A stretch of 64,000 nucleotides of DNA from Azophilus sp965200465 (GTDB lineage: Bacteria > Pseudomonadota > Gammaproteobacteria > Pseudomonadales > Azotimanducaceae), in assembly GCA_965200465.1 (NCBI GenBank), contig OZ241358.1, positions 2,976,001 through 3,040,000 on the forward strand, in the 5' to 3' direction. Shown here one piece after another: positions 41,894 through 50,243 of the stretch (its first letter is position 1; each line of letters opens with the position of its first letter). The notes beneath the pieces are model-generated. The model saw nothing but the letters and a program-made list of their open reading frames with translations, was not told where the DNA came from and did no database searches. A program made the translations under genes and the position numbers.

Positions 41894-44638
41894 TCAGGCC
41901 GCCCGCCCGTGGCATTGCTTGTACTTCTTGCCGGAGCCGCAGGGACAGGGTTCGTTGCGCCCGATCTTGCGCTCAGGGCGCACGAAGGGCGCCGCCTTGG
42001 ACGATTGCGGCTGCTCCGCTTCGGCCTCCCCTTGCCCGTCCAAGGCCGAAGCCTCGGCATGGGAGTAGCGCATGGCCTTGGCCGCAGCCTCCCGGCGGTG
42101 GCGCTCGGCCTCCTGCACGGCGCTGGGGGCCTCGATCTGCACCCGGGAGAGCAACTGAATGACGTCGTGCTTGATGTTGGCCAGCAACTGCTGGAACAGC
42201 TCAAAGGACTCGCGCTTGTACTCCTGCTTGGGCTGCTTCTGCGCATAGGCGCGCAGATGGATGCTCTGGCGCAGGTAGTCCATGCTGGCGAGGTGCTCCT
42301 TCCAGCGCTGGTCCAGGATTTGCAGCATGATCTGCTTCTCCACCATGCGCATGTCCACCCCTTGGGCGGCCCACTGCCGCTCCTTGGCGGCGTACTCCTC
42401 CCCCACCTGCTCCAGGATGCGCTTGCGCAGGCCCTCTTCGGCTAGGGCGTCGTCCTCGTCCAGCCACTTGCGCACCGGCTGGGCGCTGGCGAATTCGGTC
42501 AGCAGGGCCTGCTCCAAGCCCTCCGGATCCCATTGCTCCGCTAGGCTTTCCGGGGGGACGTAGCCGCTGATGAGGTCGCTGACCACGTCCTCGCGCATGG
42601 CGGCGATGGTCTCCGAAATGTCGTCCTCGCCCATCAGGTCCCGGCGCTGCTGATAGATGACCTGGCGCTGGTCGTTGGAGACGTCGTCGAACTCCAGGAG
42701 GTTCTTGCGGATGTCGAAGTTGTGCCCCTCCACTTTGCGCTGCGCCTTTTCGATGGCGTTGTTGACCATGCGGTGCTCTATGGCCTCGCCCTCCTCAAGG
42801 CCGATGGACTGCATGATGCGGCGCACCCGCTCGGAGGCGAAGATGCGCATCAGGTTGTCCTCCATGGAAAGGAAGAAGCGGGAGGAGCCCGGGTCCCCCT
42901 GCCGCCCGGAGCGGCCGCGCAGCTGGTTGTCGATGCGCCGGCTCTCGTGCCGTTCGGTGCCGATGATGTGCAGGCCGCCGGCCTCGATCACCTGGTCATG
43001 GCGTTCGCGCCATGCGCCCTTGATCCTTGCAACCTCCGCTTCGCCCGGCCGCTCCAGCTCGGCGGCCTCCACCTCCCAATTGCCGCCGAGCACGATGTCC
43101 GTGCCCCGCCCCGCCATGTTGGTGGCGATGGTCACCGCCCCCGGCGCCCCGGCTTGGGCCACGATGTCCGCCTCGCGCTCATGCTGCTTGGCGTTGAGCA
43201 CGTTGTGGGAGATCTTGCGCTTGTTCAGCTCCGCGGAAAGGCGCTCCGAGGACTCGATGGACGCGGTGCCCACCAGCACCGGCTGGCCACGCTCCATGCA
43301 GTCCCCGATATCCGCGACTATGGCGTCGTACTTCTCGTCAATGGTGAAATAGACCAGATCGTTGTGGTCTTGGCGAACCATCGGCATGTGGGTGGGAATG
43401 ACCACCACGTCCAAGTTGTAGATCTGCCGGAACTCGAAGGCTTCGGTGTCCGCCGTGCCGGTCATGCCGGCCAGCTTTTCGTAGAGGCGGAAGTAGTTCT
43501 GGAAGGTGGTGGAGGCCAAGGTCTGGCTTTCGTTCTGAATGGGCACCCCCTCCTTGGCTTCAATGGCTTGGTGAATGCCCTCGGACCAGCGGCGGCCGGG
43601 CATCGCCCGCCCGGTGTGCTCATCGACGATAACGATCTCGCCCTTGGCCACCATGTAGTGGACGTCCCGCTTGAACAGCGCATGGGCCTTCAGGGCCGCA
43701 TGAACGTGGTGCAGCAGATTGAGGTTGCTGGCGGCGTAGAGGCTGTCGTTCTCGTCGAGCAGGCCCATCTTGACCAAGCGCTCCTCCACTCGGGCATGGC
43801 CGCGCTCCGTCAACTCCACTTGGCGATTTTTCTCGTCTATGGTGAAGTCCCCCTCCACCTGCGGCGGCGCCTCCAAGCCCTCCCCGGGGATTTCCCGCTT
43901 CAGTTGCGGCGCCAGCTTGTTCATCTGGCGGTAGAGCTCCGTGGTCTGCTCAGCCGGGCCGGAGATGATGAGCGGCGTGCGCGCCTCGTCGATCAGGATG
44001 GAGTCCACCTCGTCAACGATGGCGTAGTGCAGGTCGCGCTGAAACTTGTCCTGCAGGGAGAAGGCCATGTTGTCGCGCAGGTAGTCGAAGCCGAATTCGT
44101 TGTTGGTGCCGTAGGTGATGTCGGCAAGGTAGGCTTGGCGCTTCTCCTCCTGCTTCTGGCCGGACTGAATGACGCCGACGGTCAACCCCAACGCTTGGTA
44201 GATGGGCCCCATCCAAGCGGCGTCCCGGCGGGCTAGGTAGTCGTTGACGGTGACGATGTGGACGCCCTTGCCGGAAAGGGCGTTCAGGGTGGCCGTGAGG
44301 GTGGCGACCAAGGTTTTGCCCTCCCCGGTGCGCATTTCCGCAATTCGCCCTTCATGCAGGGCGATGCCGCCCACTAGCTGCACGTCGAAGTGGCGCATCT
44401 GCTTGGTGCGGCGGGCGGCCTCCCGCACGGCGGCGAAGGTTTCCGGCAGCAGAGCGGCAAATTCGCCGCCGCCGCCGGCGCGCTCCCGCAACTCGCCGCC
44501 GAACGCCTCAAGCTCGGCGTCCGACAAGGCTTCGAACCTAGGCTCCAAGGTGTTGATCTGCGCAACGATCCTGCCCATGCGCTTCAGTTCCCGGCTGTTC
44601 TTGGTGCCGAAGGCGCGGCGGAAGAGGCTGGCGATCAC
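41894..44638 (-). CDS. secA: protein translocase ATPase SecA
   Basis: A full-length 914-residue SecA. Walker A MRTGEGKTLVATL is at about 102-114; the DEVDSILIDEARTPLIISG segment, GTADTEAFEF and TNMAGRGTDIVLGG follow. The C-terminal zinc/SecB-binding tail has CPCGSGKKYKQCHG. It drives post-translational export through SecYEG. It is divergent from the DUF721 gene, with a TAAAAT -10-like box at 44693-44698 on its strand. No secM-like leader is seen. Confidence 0.98.
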   Translation of the reverse strand: MIASLFRRAFGTKNSRELKRMGRIVAQINTLEPRFEALSDAELEAFGGELRERAGGGGEFAALLPETFAAVREAARRTKQMRHFDVQLVGGIALHEGRIAEMRTGEGKTLVATLTATLNALSGKGVHIVTVNDYLARRDAAWMGPIYQALGLTVGVIQSGQKQEEKRQAYLADITYGTNNEFGFDYLRDNMAFSLQDKFQRDLHYAIVDEVDSILIDEARTPLIISGPAEQTTELYRQMNKLAPQLKREIPGEGLEAPPQVEGDFTIDEKNRQVELTERGHARVEERLVKMGLLDENDSLYAASNLNLLHHVHAALKAHALFKRDVHYMVAKGEIVIVDEHTGRAMPGRRWSEGIHQAIEAKEGVPIQNESQTLASTTFQNYFRLYEKLAGMTGTADTEAFEFRQIYNLDVVVIPTHMPMVRQDHNDLVYFTIDEKYDAIVADIGDCMERGQPVLVGTASIESSERLSAELNKRKISHNVLNAKQHEREADIVAQAGAPGAVTIATNMAGRGTDIVLGGNWEVEAAELERPGEAEVARIKGAWRERHDQVIEAGGLHIIGTERHESRRIDNQLRGRSGRQGDPGSSRFFLSMEDNLMRIFASERVRRIMQSIGLEEGEAIEHRMVNNAIEKAQRKVEGHNFDIRKNLLEFDDVSNDQRQVIYQQRRDLMGEDDISETIAAMREDVVSDLISGYVPPESLAEQWDPEGLEQALLTEFASAQPVRKWLDEDDALAEEGLRKRILEQVGEEYAAKERQWAAQGVDMRMVEKQIMLQILDQRWKEHLASMDYLRQSIHLRAYAQKQPKQEYKRESFELFQQLLANIKHDVIQLLSRVQIEAPSAVQEAERHRREAAAKAMRYSHAEASALDGQGEAEAEQPQSSKAAPFVRPERKIGRNEPCPCGSGKKYKQCHGRAA

Positions 44639-44732
44639 GATTGCGGCTCCGAATTGCGGAAGTTCGGTTCGACTTTCAGCGGACGGGCGGATATTTTACC
44701 TGCAAAGGACGCCCAGCAGGAACGGGAAGCCC

Positions 44733-44760
44733 GTCATCCCGCCGCAAATGCGGGAACGAC
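44733..44760. repeat. small dispersed-type inverted repeat in the secA / DUF721 gap
   Basis: GTCATCCCGC and GCGGGAACGAC form an imperfect stem around a 7-nt loop. The GTCATTCCCGC...GCGGGAATGAC type is a common intergenic palindrome in proteobacteria. It lies just upstream of the DUF721 start and could serve as an mRNA hairpin. Confidence 0.4.
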
Positions 44761-44776
44761 GCGGCGCAACGCCGAA

Positions 44777-45085
44777 ATGCCCAGAGCGAAAATAGACGAA
44801 CTGCTGCGGGAGCGGCACGGCCGACACACACCCTTGCAGCGCCTGCTGAACCAAGCCGCGGACCAGGCGGCTTGGACCGCCGAGTTGCGCACCATCCTGC
44901 CGGAAAATCTGCGCTACGCTTGCCAAGCTAGAGGCATTCGCGGCAACGTCCTGGTGGTTGCCTGCATGGACAGCGCCTCGGCGACGCGCTTGCGCCTGCT
45001 CGCCCCGGAACTCATTGAGAAGCTCCGCGCCTTGCCCCACTTCAGCCGCATTGCGGGGATCAGGGCGAAGGTGTCGCCCTATTAG
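44777..45085 (+). CDS. DUF721 / DciA-like protein
   Basis: A 102-residue protein with a DUF721-type layout: KIDELLRERHG, a helical middle, then LRYACQARGIRGNVLVVACMDSASATRLRLLAPELIEKL. Members related to DciA help load the replicative helicase, and this family sits beside secA in pseudomonads. ATG 44777 is used; the ribosome site is weak and the frame remains open upstream, where it is antisense to secA. It diverges from secA, sharing a 138-bp promoter region. Confidence 0.75.
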   Translation: MPRAKIDELLRERHGRHTPLQRLLNQAADQAAWTAELRTILPENLRYACQARGIRGNVLVVACMDSASATRLRLLAPELIEKLRALPHFSRIAGIRAKVSPY

Positions 45086-45144
45086 CGATCCCCCAATAAG
45101 GGATTTAGAGGGCGGACTTTTAGGCCATTGCAAGGCCGGACGAG

Positions 45145-45513
45145 TTGAACCTTCTGGACAACCCCGGCGCACCGTTCACCCTGGCGATGAACCTGGCCCG
45201 CACGGACGCGGAGCCCTGGGCGCCCGGCCCGGCGGCGGTGGTGCGCACACTGGCGGCGGAGGACGGGCGCCACGGGGGCTGCATGGCGCAGCTGGGGGAG
45301 TCCGTTGCAGAGGCGACGGGTCTGGACTGTCCAGGGCGCTGGGTGACGTTCGGCTGCTCCGGGGAGCACATCTCCAAGGCGGCGGCGCGGCGTCTTTACG
45401 ACGCGGCGCAGTTGGCGTTCATGTCGGGCCGCCGGGCGGTGCTGTGGGTGGACGACGGGCGCCGGCACGGCGGCTACTGCCTCGCCCCCCGCATTGACGT
45501 GCTGGCGGAGTGA
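45145..45513 (+). CDS. hypothetical protein
   Basis: A 122-residue frame with coding-like composition, including RWVTFGCSGEHISKAAARRLYDAAQLAF and VDDGRRHGGYC. I recognise no family. The only usable start is TTG 45145 (AAGG upstream), 60 bp after the DUF721 stop; an in-frame TAG at 45121 prevents a longer version. No signal peptide. It could be the 3' part of a gene that lost its start. Confidence 0.4.
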   Translation: MNLLDNPGAPFTLAMNLARTDAEPWAPGPAAVVRTLAAEDGRHGGCMAQLGESVAEATGLDCPGRWVTFGCSGEHISKAAARRLYDAAQLAFMSGRRAVLWVDDGRRHGGYCLAPRIDVLAE

Positions 45514-45650
45514 TCCCCTCCCGGGCCGCACCGCTCCCTGGGGATGCGAACACCCGCGGAACAAGCCATTCTTCTGGACAGGGCCGCCTGACGGACAAAA
45601 GCCCGGAAGGCAAGTGATCCCGCACAGACGCATCAAAGCTCGAAGCGCCG

Positions 45651-46928
45651 TTAATGATCGCTCAGTCGTCTTTGCACCAACCAAGGCGAAACGCCAAAGT
45701 GCTTAGCGGCCCTCTCCATCCCCTTGCTTGAGTAATCGCCATGCATCTCATCCTGGAGGCTGGAAGACGGACAGAGAAACTCCGCTGCGAACGCCCTTTG
45801 CATTTTCTGCCGATGCGTTAACGCGTCGGTGACGGGCAGCAGGCTTTCATGGCTGGAGGGGGCCAACATCCGGTCGCCCAAAATACGGGCCACGGCAAAA
45901 CGGCGTCCAGGGCGAGAGCCAGCCTTGAGGACAACATCATGGCGTCGATTTTCCCCCCTGAGCATAAAGGATGCGTTTTGATATCGACGGCGGCCTCGAA
46001 TGGCACCGTTCACAACGCCAAGCAGGTTCTCAAGAGAGCCATCGTCAATGGGGTCCCCGCCTAATCGCTCGCGTCGCCGCAAGTCCTGGGCGGCAGCCAC
46101 TCCAACACGCCAAGGGACGTAAGCTCCGGGGTGCGCCGGCACCAGCACCGGGTTTCCGGCCACGCCGTCATCGGGGTTGGCGGCAAACCCATGCTTGTCC
46201 GCAGCTTGACGTAAGTCCGCTGCTGACAACGGCTGGTCAGCCACAAGCTCCTCCATGGCATCCGAACCCAGCTCATTGCCGCCAGCGATGGTTTGGGCAA
46301 TGAGTTCCGGGTCGCCCTCATCAGGATCGCACCCCAACCGGGCTTCAATTCGCCGATGCATCGACGCTTCAGGGTCCTGCCGATCATCGTTCAACTCCCT
46401 GATCATGCGGGCAAGGTGCCCATCCTGGACGCGTTGCTCGTCCAAGCGGTTCGTCACCCGCTCAAGAAAGATGTCCACACCCGCCTCAAAGTCCTCCCTC
46501 GGCACCTGTCCCTTGGCGTCCGCCAAAAAGCTTAAGGGCTCGATTGGCGTCGCATCGGTCGGCCGAGCATGCAAGGTGACGTTTTGGCCATCCGAGGTCA
46601 CCTTGATGTTGGGCCACAGCCAGCCGCCGCCAATGCAGGCCATGTCATGGGCGCGGCTCCATTCCATGCTGGGGGGGGACACGCCGGCTCGGGCTGGCTC
46701 CCACAGGATTCGCCACCAGTGCCAAGCCAGCCACTCAGCCAAACAGGAGGCGGCAATCCTAGGACCTCGTTGGCGGTTCCCGCCATCGTTTTCGGCTTGG
46801 GTCAGAAGGATGCCCCTAACCGCAACGCGCAGTTCGCCCAAGGTTGCTTCATCATCCTCAGGCTCCACCGAACTCACCCTGTGCATGGCGTCAGGACGCC
46901 AATCAACGGCGATTTCAAGGTTGCTCAT
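45651..46928 (-). CDS. ImmA/IrrE-like domain protein lacking the HExxH motif
   Basis: A 425-residue protein. The C-terminal about 50 residues (KMQRAFAAEFLCPSSSLQDE, then AAKHFGVSPWLVQRRL) match the end of ImmA/IrrE metallopeptidase domains, in which FA-E-LL-P is followed by a helix-turn-helix-like AKxFxVS. The HExxH zinc motif that should lie about 15-30 residues earlier is absent; only SSHESLL and LTHRQ are there. The N-terminal 300 residues are unrecognised. ATG 46928 overlaps the upstream gene by 14 bp. ImmA/IrrE proteins usually cleave a repressor in stress or mobile-element induction; this one may bind rather than cut. Confidence 0.6.
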   Translation of the reverse strand: MSNLEIAVDWRPDAMHRVSSVEPEDDEATLGELRVAVRGILLTQAENDGGNRQRGPRIAASCLAEWLAWHWWRILWEPARAGVSPPSMEWSRAHDMACIGGGWLWPNIKVTSDGQNVTLHARPTDATPIEPLSFLADAKGQVPREDFEAGVDIFLERVTNRLDEQRVQDGHLARMIRELNDDRQDPEASMHRRIEARLGCDPDEGDPELIAQTIAGGNELGSDAMEELVADQPLSAADLRQAADKHGFAANPDDGVAGNPVLVPAHPGAYVPWRVGVAAAQDLRRRERLGGDPIDDGSLENLLGVVNGAIRGRRRYQNASFMLRGENRRHDVVLKAGSRPGRRFAVARILGDRMLAPSSHESLLPVTDALTHRQKMQRAFAAEFLCPSSSLQDEMHGDYSSKGMERAAKHFGVSPWLVQRRLSDH

Positions 46929-47334
46929 TGATCCTTTGTCCCCATTCGTTGTTGATGTATTCAGCAAACTTGTCCTCACGCCCTAATGGAAAGCCATGAT
47001 ACTCGCCGGTGCTGCTGTGGGTGAGCCGAGCTTCATACGCCTGTCCGTCATCGTCAACGGCCCACACCCGCCTAGGCCAGTTGCTTCGCAGTTCGCTGCT
47101 GAACATCCGCAGCCGCAAGCCCTGTTGCAGCAACCCAAGCGCCTGCTCATCATTGACGTGCGGCGGGCACTTGGTCTTGTTGGGCATGTAGCCCGATGGG
47201 CTATGGGCGCAGTGGTACGGCGAACCTTGATACTGCGCGTTTCCCACGAGCGCATCAACGTCAATGCCGGCGATCTCCGATGCCAATGCCAGTGTGCCCT
47301 TGCCCCGCACCCTTGCCGTTCTGCGTTGGGGCAT
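46915..47334 (-). CDS. hypothetical protein, partner of the ImmA/IrrE-like gene
   Basis: A 139-residue protein with no family I recognise. A compact Cys/His stretch, YHCAHSPSGYMPNKTKCPPH at about residues 40-60, could bind a metal. The C-terminal half looks like a small beta-rich domain (RVWAVDDDGQAYEARLTHSS). ATG 47334 follows TGGAAG; an in-frame GTG one codon upstream is possible. It overlaps the next gene by 14 bp, so the two are surely co-translated and may act as a pair. Confidence 0.55.
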   Translation of the reverse strand: MPQRRTARVRGKGTLALASEIAGIDVDALVGNAQYQGSPYHCAHSPSGYMPNKTKCPPHVNDEQALGLLQQGLRLRMFSSELRSNWPRRVWAVDDDGQAYEARLTHSSTGEYHGFPLGREDKFAEYINNEWGQRINEQP

Positions 47335-47764
47335 CACGGACTTCCAAGCCTAGCCTCAAGCCCGCATCCCGGCCAGCGGCGAGCCCCTGCGCTTCTTGAG
47401 CGCATCACCACCGACACCGTGCAAGCAGCACGGCCAAGCCACAAGGCGGACTCCAATTCAGCGTCGCCAAGTGGCAGGCAAGTGCCTTCACAGCATCCTC
47501 CTCAAGGCCCTTGGCCCCAAATGGGGTTGACAAGCGCGGATTTTGCGCTGTTTTTTATGCAGTCACCAGAAAAAGTGACGTTCGGTTCGCCCGGCCTCTG
47601 CTGCCGGCGGCCCTTGGGAATGCGGGCCTCCTCTTATCCGGGAATCAGGGAGGAATCAGGGAGAATTTTCGCTCCGTGCTTTTGCGGCCGAGGCGCAAGC
47701 CATATAATCCGCCCCTTTGCGGAGGGGCGAACTCTCCGCCTTCTTTCCATGGAGCCTAGATCTA
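47335..47764. other. gap with the GAPDH promoter and small repeats
   Basis: No gene in 430 bp. A good plus-strand promoter has TTTTGC (47680-47685), a 17-bp spacer and TATAAT (47703-47708). The short leader then folds as GCGGAG (47719-47724) against CTCCGC (47734-47739). An 11-bp unit GGAATCAGGGA is tandemly repeated twice at 47641-47662. CCCTTGGGAATGCGGGCC at 47611-47628 recurs with one change at 62098-62115. Confidence 0.55.
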
Positions 47765-49234
47765 GTGGCGTTGCCGAACCTTGAGGACTACTTCCCGGAC
47801 TGGAAGGAGCGGGAGGCGTTGGCGGAGGCCATGATTCCCATCATCGGCCGCCTCTACCGCAAGAACGTGGTGGCCTACTGCTACGGGCGGGCGCTGTACA
47901 ACCAAAGCGTCATCCAGATCATGAAGACCCACCGCTACGTCCGCCAAGTGGCGCACAACGAGCTTTCGGAGTTTGAGAGCCATCCCATCCTGGAGGCGCT
48001 GTCGCAGCTGGATCTTGGCCCCTGCCACATAGACGTGGGCAAGCTCGCCACCCGCTACATGGAAGAATCCGAAGGCAACGGCATGGATCCCCTCGCCTTC
48101 GTGCGGCGCGAGTGCGCGAAGGTCATCGGGCGCCATGTTCCCCCCTTGGAGCGGCCCCAAGACATCGTGCTGTACGGTTTTGGGCGCATCGGCCGGCTGC
48201 TCGCACGGTTGCTGGTCGAGAAGACCGGCGGCGGCCATCAACTGCGCCTGAAGGCCATAGTGGTGCGGCGCGGCGGTCCCGACGACCTGCTCAAGCGCGC
48301 CTCCCTGCTGCGCCGGGACTCGGTGCATGGCGCCTTCCCCGGCACCCTGCGGGTGGATGAGGAGAACAACTGCCTGATCGCCAACGGCAACGTGGTGCGG
48401 GTGCTGCGCACCGATGCGCCGGATCGGGTCGATTACACCCAATACGGCATTGAGAACGCCATCGTCATCGACAACACCGGCGTTTGGCGGGACGCCGAGG
48501 GCTTGGGCGCCCATCTGCAGAGCCCCGGCGCCGCCAAGGTCGTCCTCACGGCGCCCGCCAAGGGCGGCGTCAAGAACATCGTCTCCGGCGTCAACTCCAA
48601 GGAGGTGCTGCCCAGCGACTCGGTGCTCGGCGCCGCCTCCTGCACCACCAACGCCATCGTGCCGGTGATGAAGGCCATGAACGATCGCTACAAGCTGGTG
48701 CATGGCCACATGGAGACGGTGCATGCCTACACCAACGATCAGAACCTCATCGACAACTACCACAAGAAGAACCGGCGCGGCCGGGGGGCGCCGTTGAACA
48801 TGGTCATCACGGAGACCGGCGCTTCCTCCGCCGTCACCGAACTGCTGCCGGAGCTGCAGGGCAAGCTGACCGGCAACGCCATCCGGGTGCCCACGCCGAA
48901 CGTCTCCCTGGCCATCCTCAACCTCACCCTGTCCGAGGACGTGACCGTCGCCGGCGTCAACGACTTCCTGCGCCACGCCGCCCTGCACTCCAGCCTGCAG
49001 CGGCAGATCGACTACACGGAGGCGCCGGACATGGTGTCTTCGGACTTCGTCGGCAACAGGCACGCCTGCATCGTCGACGGCGGCGCCACCTTGGCCAAGG
49101 ACAACCGGGCGGTGCTCTACGTTTGGTACGACAACGAGTTCGGCTACGCCTGCCAAGTGGTGCGGGTGGTGCAGAGGTGGGCCGGCATCTCCTATCCGCT
49201 GATCCCCGAGGACGTGGTGCAGCAGGGTTTTTAG
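47765..49234 (+). CDS. gap: glyceraldehyde-3-phosphate dehydrogenase, long (GapB-type) form
   Basis: A 489-residue protein. The last about 350 residues are GAPDH: YGFGRIGRLLARLL nucleotide-binding motif, GVWRDAEGL, catalytic Cys in AASCTTNAIVPV, TVHAYTNDQNLIDN, and WYDNEFGY. The N-terminal about 135 residues are the extra helical domain of the pseudomonad GapB-type enzymes (REALAEAMIPIIGRLYRKN). The start is GTG 47765 with GGAG 10 nt upstream. It acts in glycolysis or gluconeogenesis; DYTQYGI in place of the plainer glycolytic form is family-normal. Confidence 0.93.
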   Translation: MALPNLEDYFPDWKEREALAEAMIPIIGRLYRKNVVAYCYGRALYNQSVIQIMKTHRYVRQVAHNELSEFESHPILEALSQLDLGPCHIDVGKLATRYMEESEGNGMDPLAFVRRECAKVIGRHVPPLERPQDIVLYGFGRIGRLLARLLVEKTGGGHQLRLKAIVVRRGGPDDLLKRASLLRRDSVHGAFPGTLRVDEENNCLIANGNVVRVLRTDAPDRVDYTQYGIENAIVIDNTGVWRDAEGLGAHLQSPGAAKVVLTAPAKGGVKNIVSGVNSKEVLPSDSVLGAASCTTNAIVPVMKAMNDRYKLVHGHMETVHAYTNDQNLIDNYHKKNRRGRGAPLNMVITETGASSAVTELLPELQGKLTGNAIRVPTPNVSLAILNLTLSEDVTVAGVNDFLRHAALHSSLQRQIDYTEAPDMVSSDFVGNRHACIVDGGATLAKDNRAVLYVWYDNEFGYACQVVRVVQRWAGISYPLIPEDVVQQGF

Positions 49235-49331
49235 CTTGTCTCCAAAAGGGCTGCAAGGCGGCGCCGGCGCGAAGCCGGTTTTGGATTGCGTGATTGATGT
49301 AGCATTGAGGCTTCGCTGAACGGGGGCATTC

Positions 49332-50210
49332 ATGAAACTTGCAACTTTCACCTTCGGCGGCACCGATCGCCAGCGCCTCGGCGCGGCGCGGGACGATGGC
49401 TTGGTCGATCTCTCCGGCGTTGACGGCGTTCCCGCCACCATGATCGAGCTGCTGGCCGCCGGAGAGCCGGCGCTGGCGGCGGCGCGGCGGGCGGCGGAGC
49501 GGGCCGCCGAAGTCCTGCCCTTGGAATCCGTGCGGCTGTGCGCCCCGGTTCCCAACCCCCCCAAGATGCTCGGCATCGGCCTGAACTACGCCGACCACAT
49601 CGAGGAGACCGGCATGAAGAAGCCGGAAACGCAGATGTGGTTCAACAAGCAGCGCACCTGCGTCAATGGCCCCTATGGGGAGATCAACCTGCCGTCCGTG
49701 TCCTCGGCCTTGGACTACGAGGCGGAGCTTTGCGCCGTCATCGGCAAGCGCTGCAAGCATGTGCCCAGGGAGAGGGCGGCCGAGGTCATCGCCGGCTTCT
49801 GCTGCGGCAATGACGTCAGTGTGCGGGACTGGCAGATGGCGGCCATGACCATGCAGATCGGCAAGTCCTTCGACAGTCACGGCCCCTTCGGCCCCTTCCT
49901 GGTGACCCCGGACGAGGTGGGCGACCCGCATCATCTGGACATCCGCTGCACCGTCAACGGCGAGGTGCGGCAGAACTCCAACACCAAGCATTTGCTCTTC
50001 GACTGCTACGACGCCGTCGCCCACCTCACCAAGGCGTTTGCCCTGGAGGTGGGGGACATCCTGTTCATGGGCACTCCGAGCGGCGTGGCGGCGGCCATGA
50101 AGCCGCCCAAGTTCCTCAAGGAGGGGGACCTGGTGCGAGTGGAGATCGAGAAGCTCGGCCACCTTGAACACCGGGTTGCGCCAGAGCAAGCGGAGTGCGT
50201 TATAGGGTAA
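49332..50210 (+). CDS. fumarylacetoacetate hydrolase-family enzyme
   Basis: A 292-residue protein. The C-terminal two thirds are the FAH fold: KMLGIGLNYADHIEETG, LDYEAELCAVIGK with metal-binding Glu residues, FCCGNDVSVRDWQ, GKSFDSHGPFGPFLV and DILFMGTPSGV. The about 65-residue N-terminal cap is like that of 2-hydroxyhepta-2,4-diene-1,7-dioate isomerase and acylpyruvase relatives. GGGGG precedes the ATG. It may hydrolyse or decarboxylate a dioxo acid. It stands 97 bp after the GAPDH gene, with no clear pathway partner. Confidence 0.88.
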   Translation: MKLATFTFGGTDRQRLGAARDDGLVDLSGVDGVPATMIELLAAGEPALAAARRAAERAAEVLPLESVRLCAPVPNPPKMLGIGLNYADHIEETGMKKPETQMWFNKQRTCVNGPYGEINLPSVSSALDYEAELCAVIGKRCKHVPRERAAEVIAGFCCGNDVSVRDWQMAAMTMQIGKSFDSHGPFGPFLVTPDEVGDPHHLDIRCTVNGEVRQNSNTKHLLFDCYDAVAHLTKAFALEVGDILFMGTPSGVAAAMKPPKFLKEGDLVRVEIEKLGHLEHRVAPEQAECVIG

Positions 50211-50243
50211 AGCCCGCCTTTGCAGCGTTCCCTGCGTTCGAAG

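Noticed and set aside
47641..47662. Two tandem copies of an 11-bp unit
   Set aside because: Two copies only, in a promoter-distal gap. Likely replication slippage without function.
47762..49576. A 604-codon minus-strand frame opposite the GAPDH gene
   Set aside because: Shadow of the GAPDH codon pattern; GAPDH motifs on the plus strand are unambiguous.
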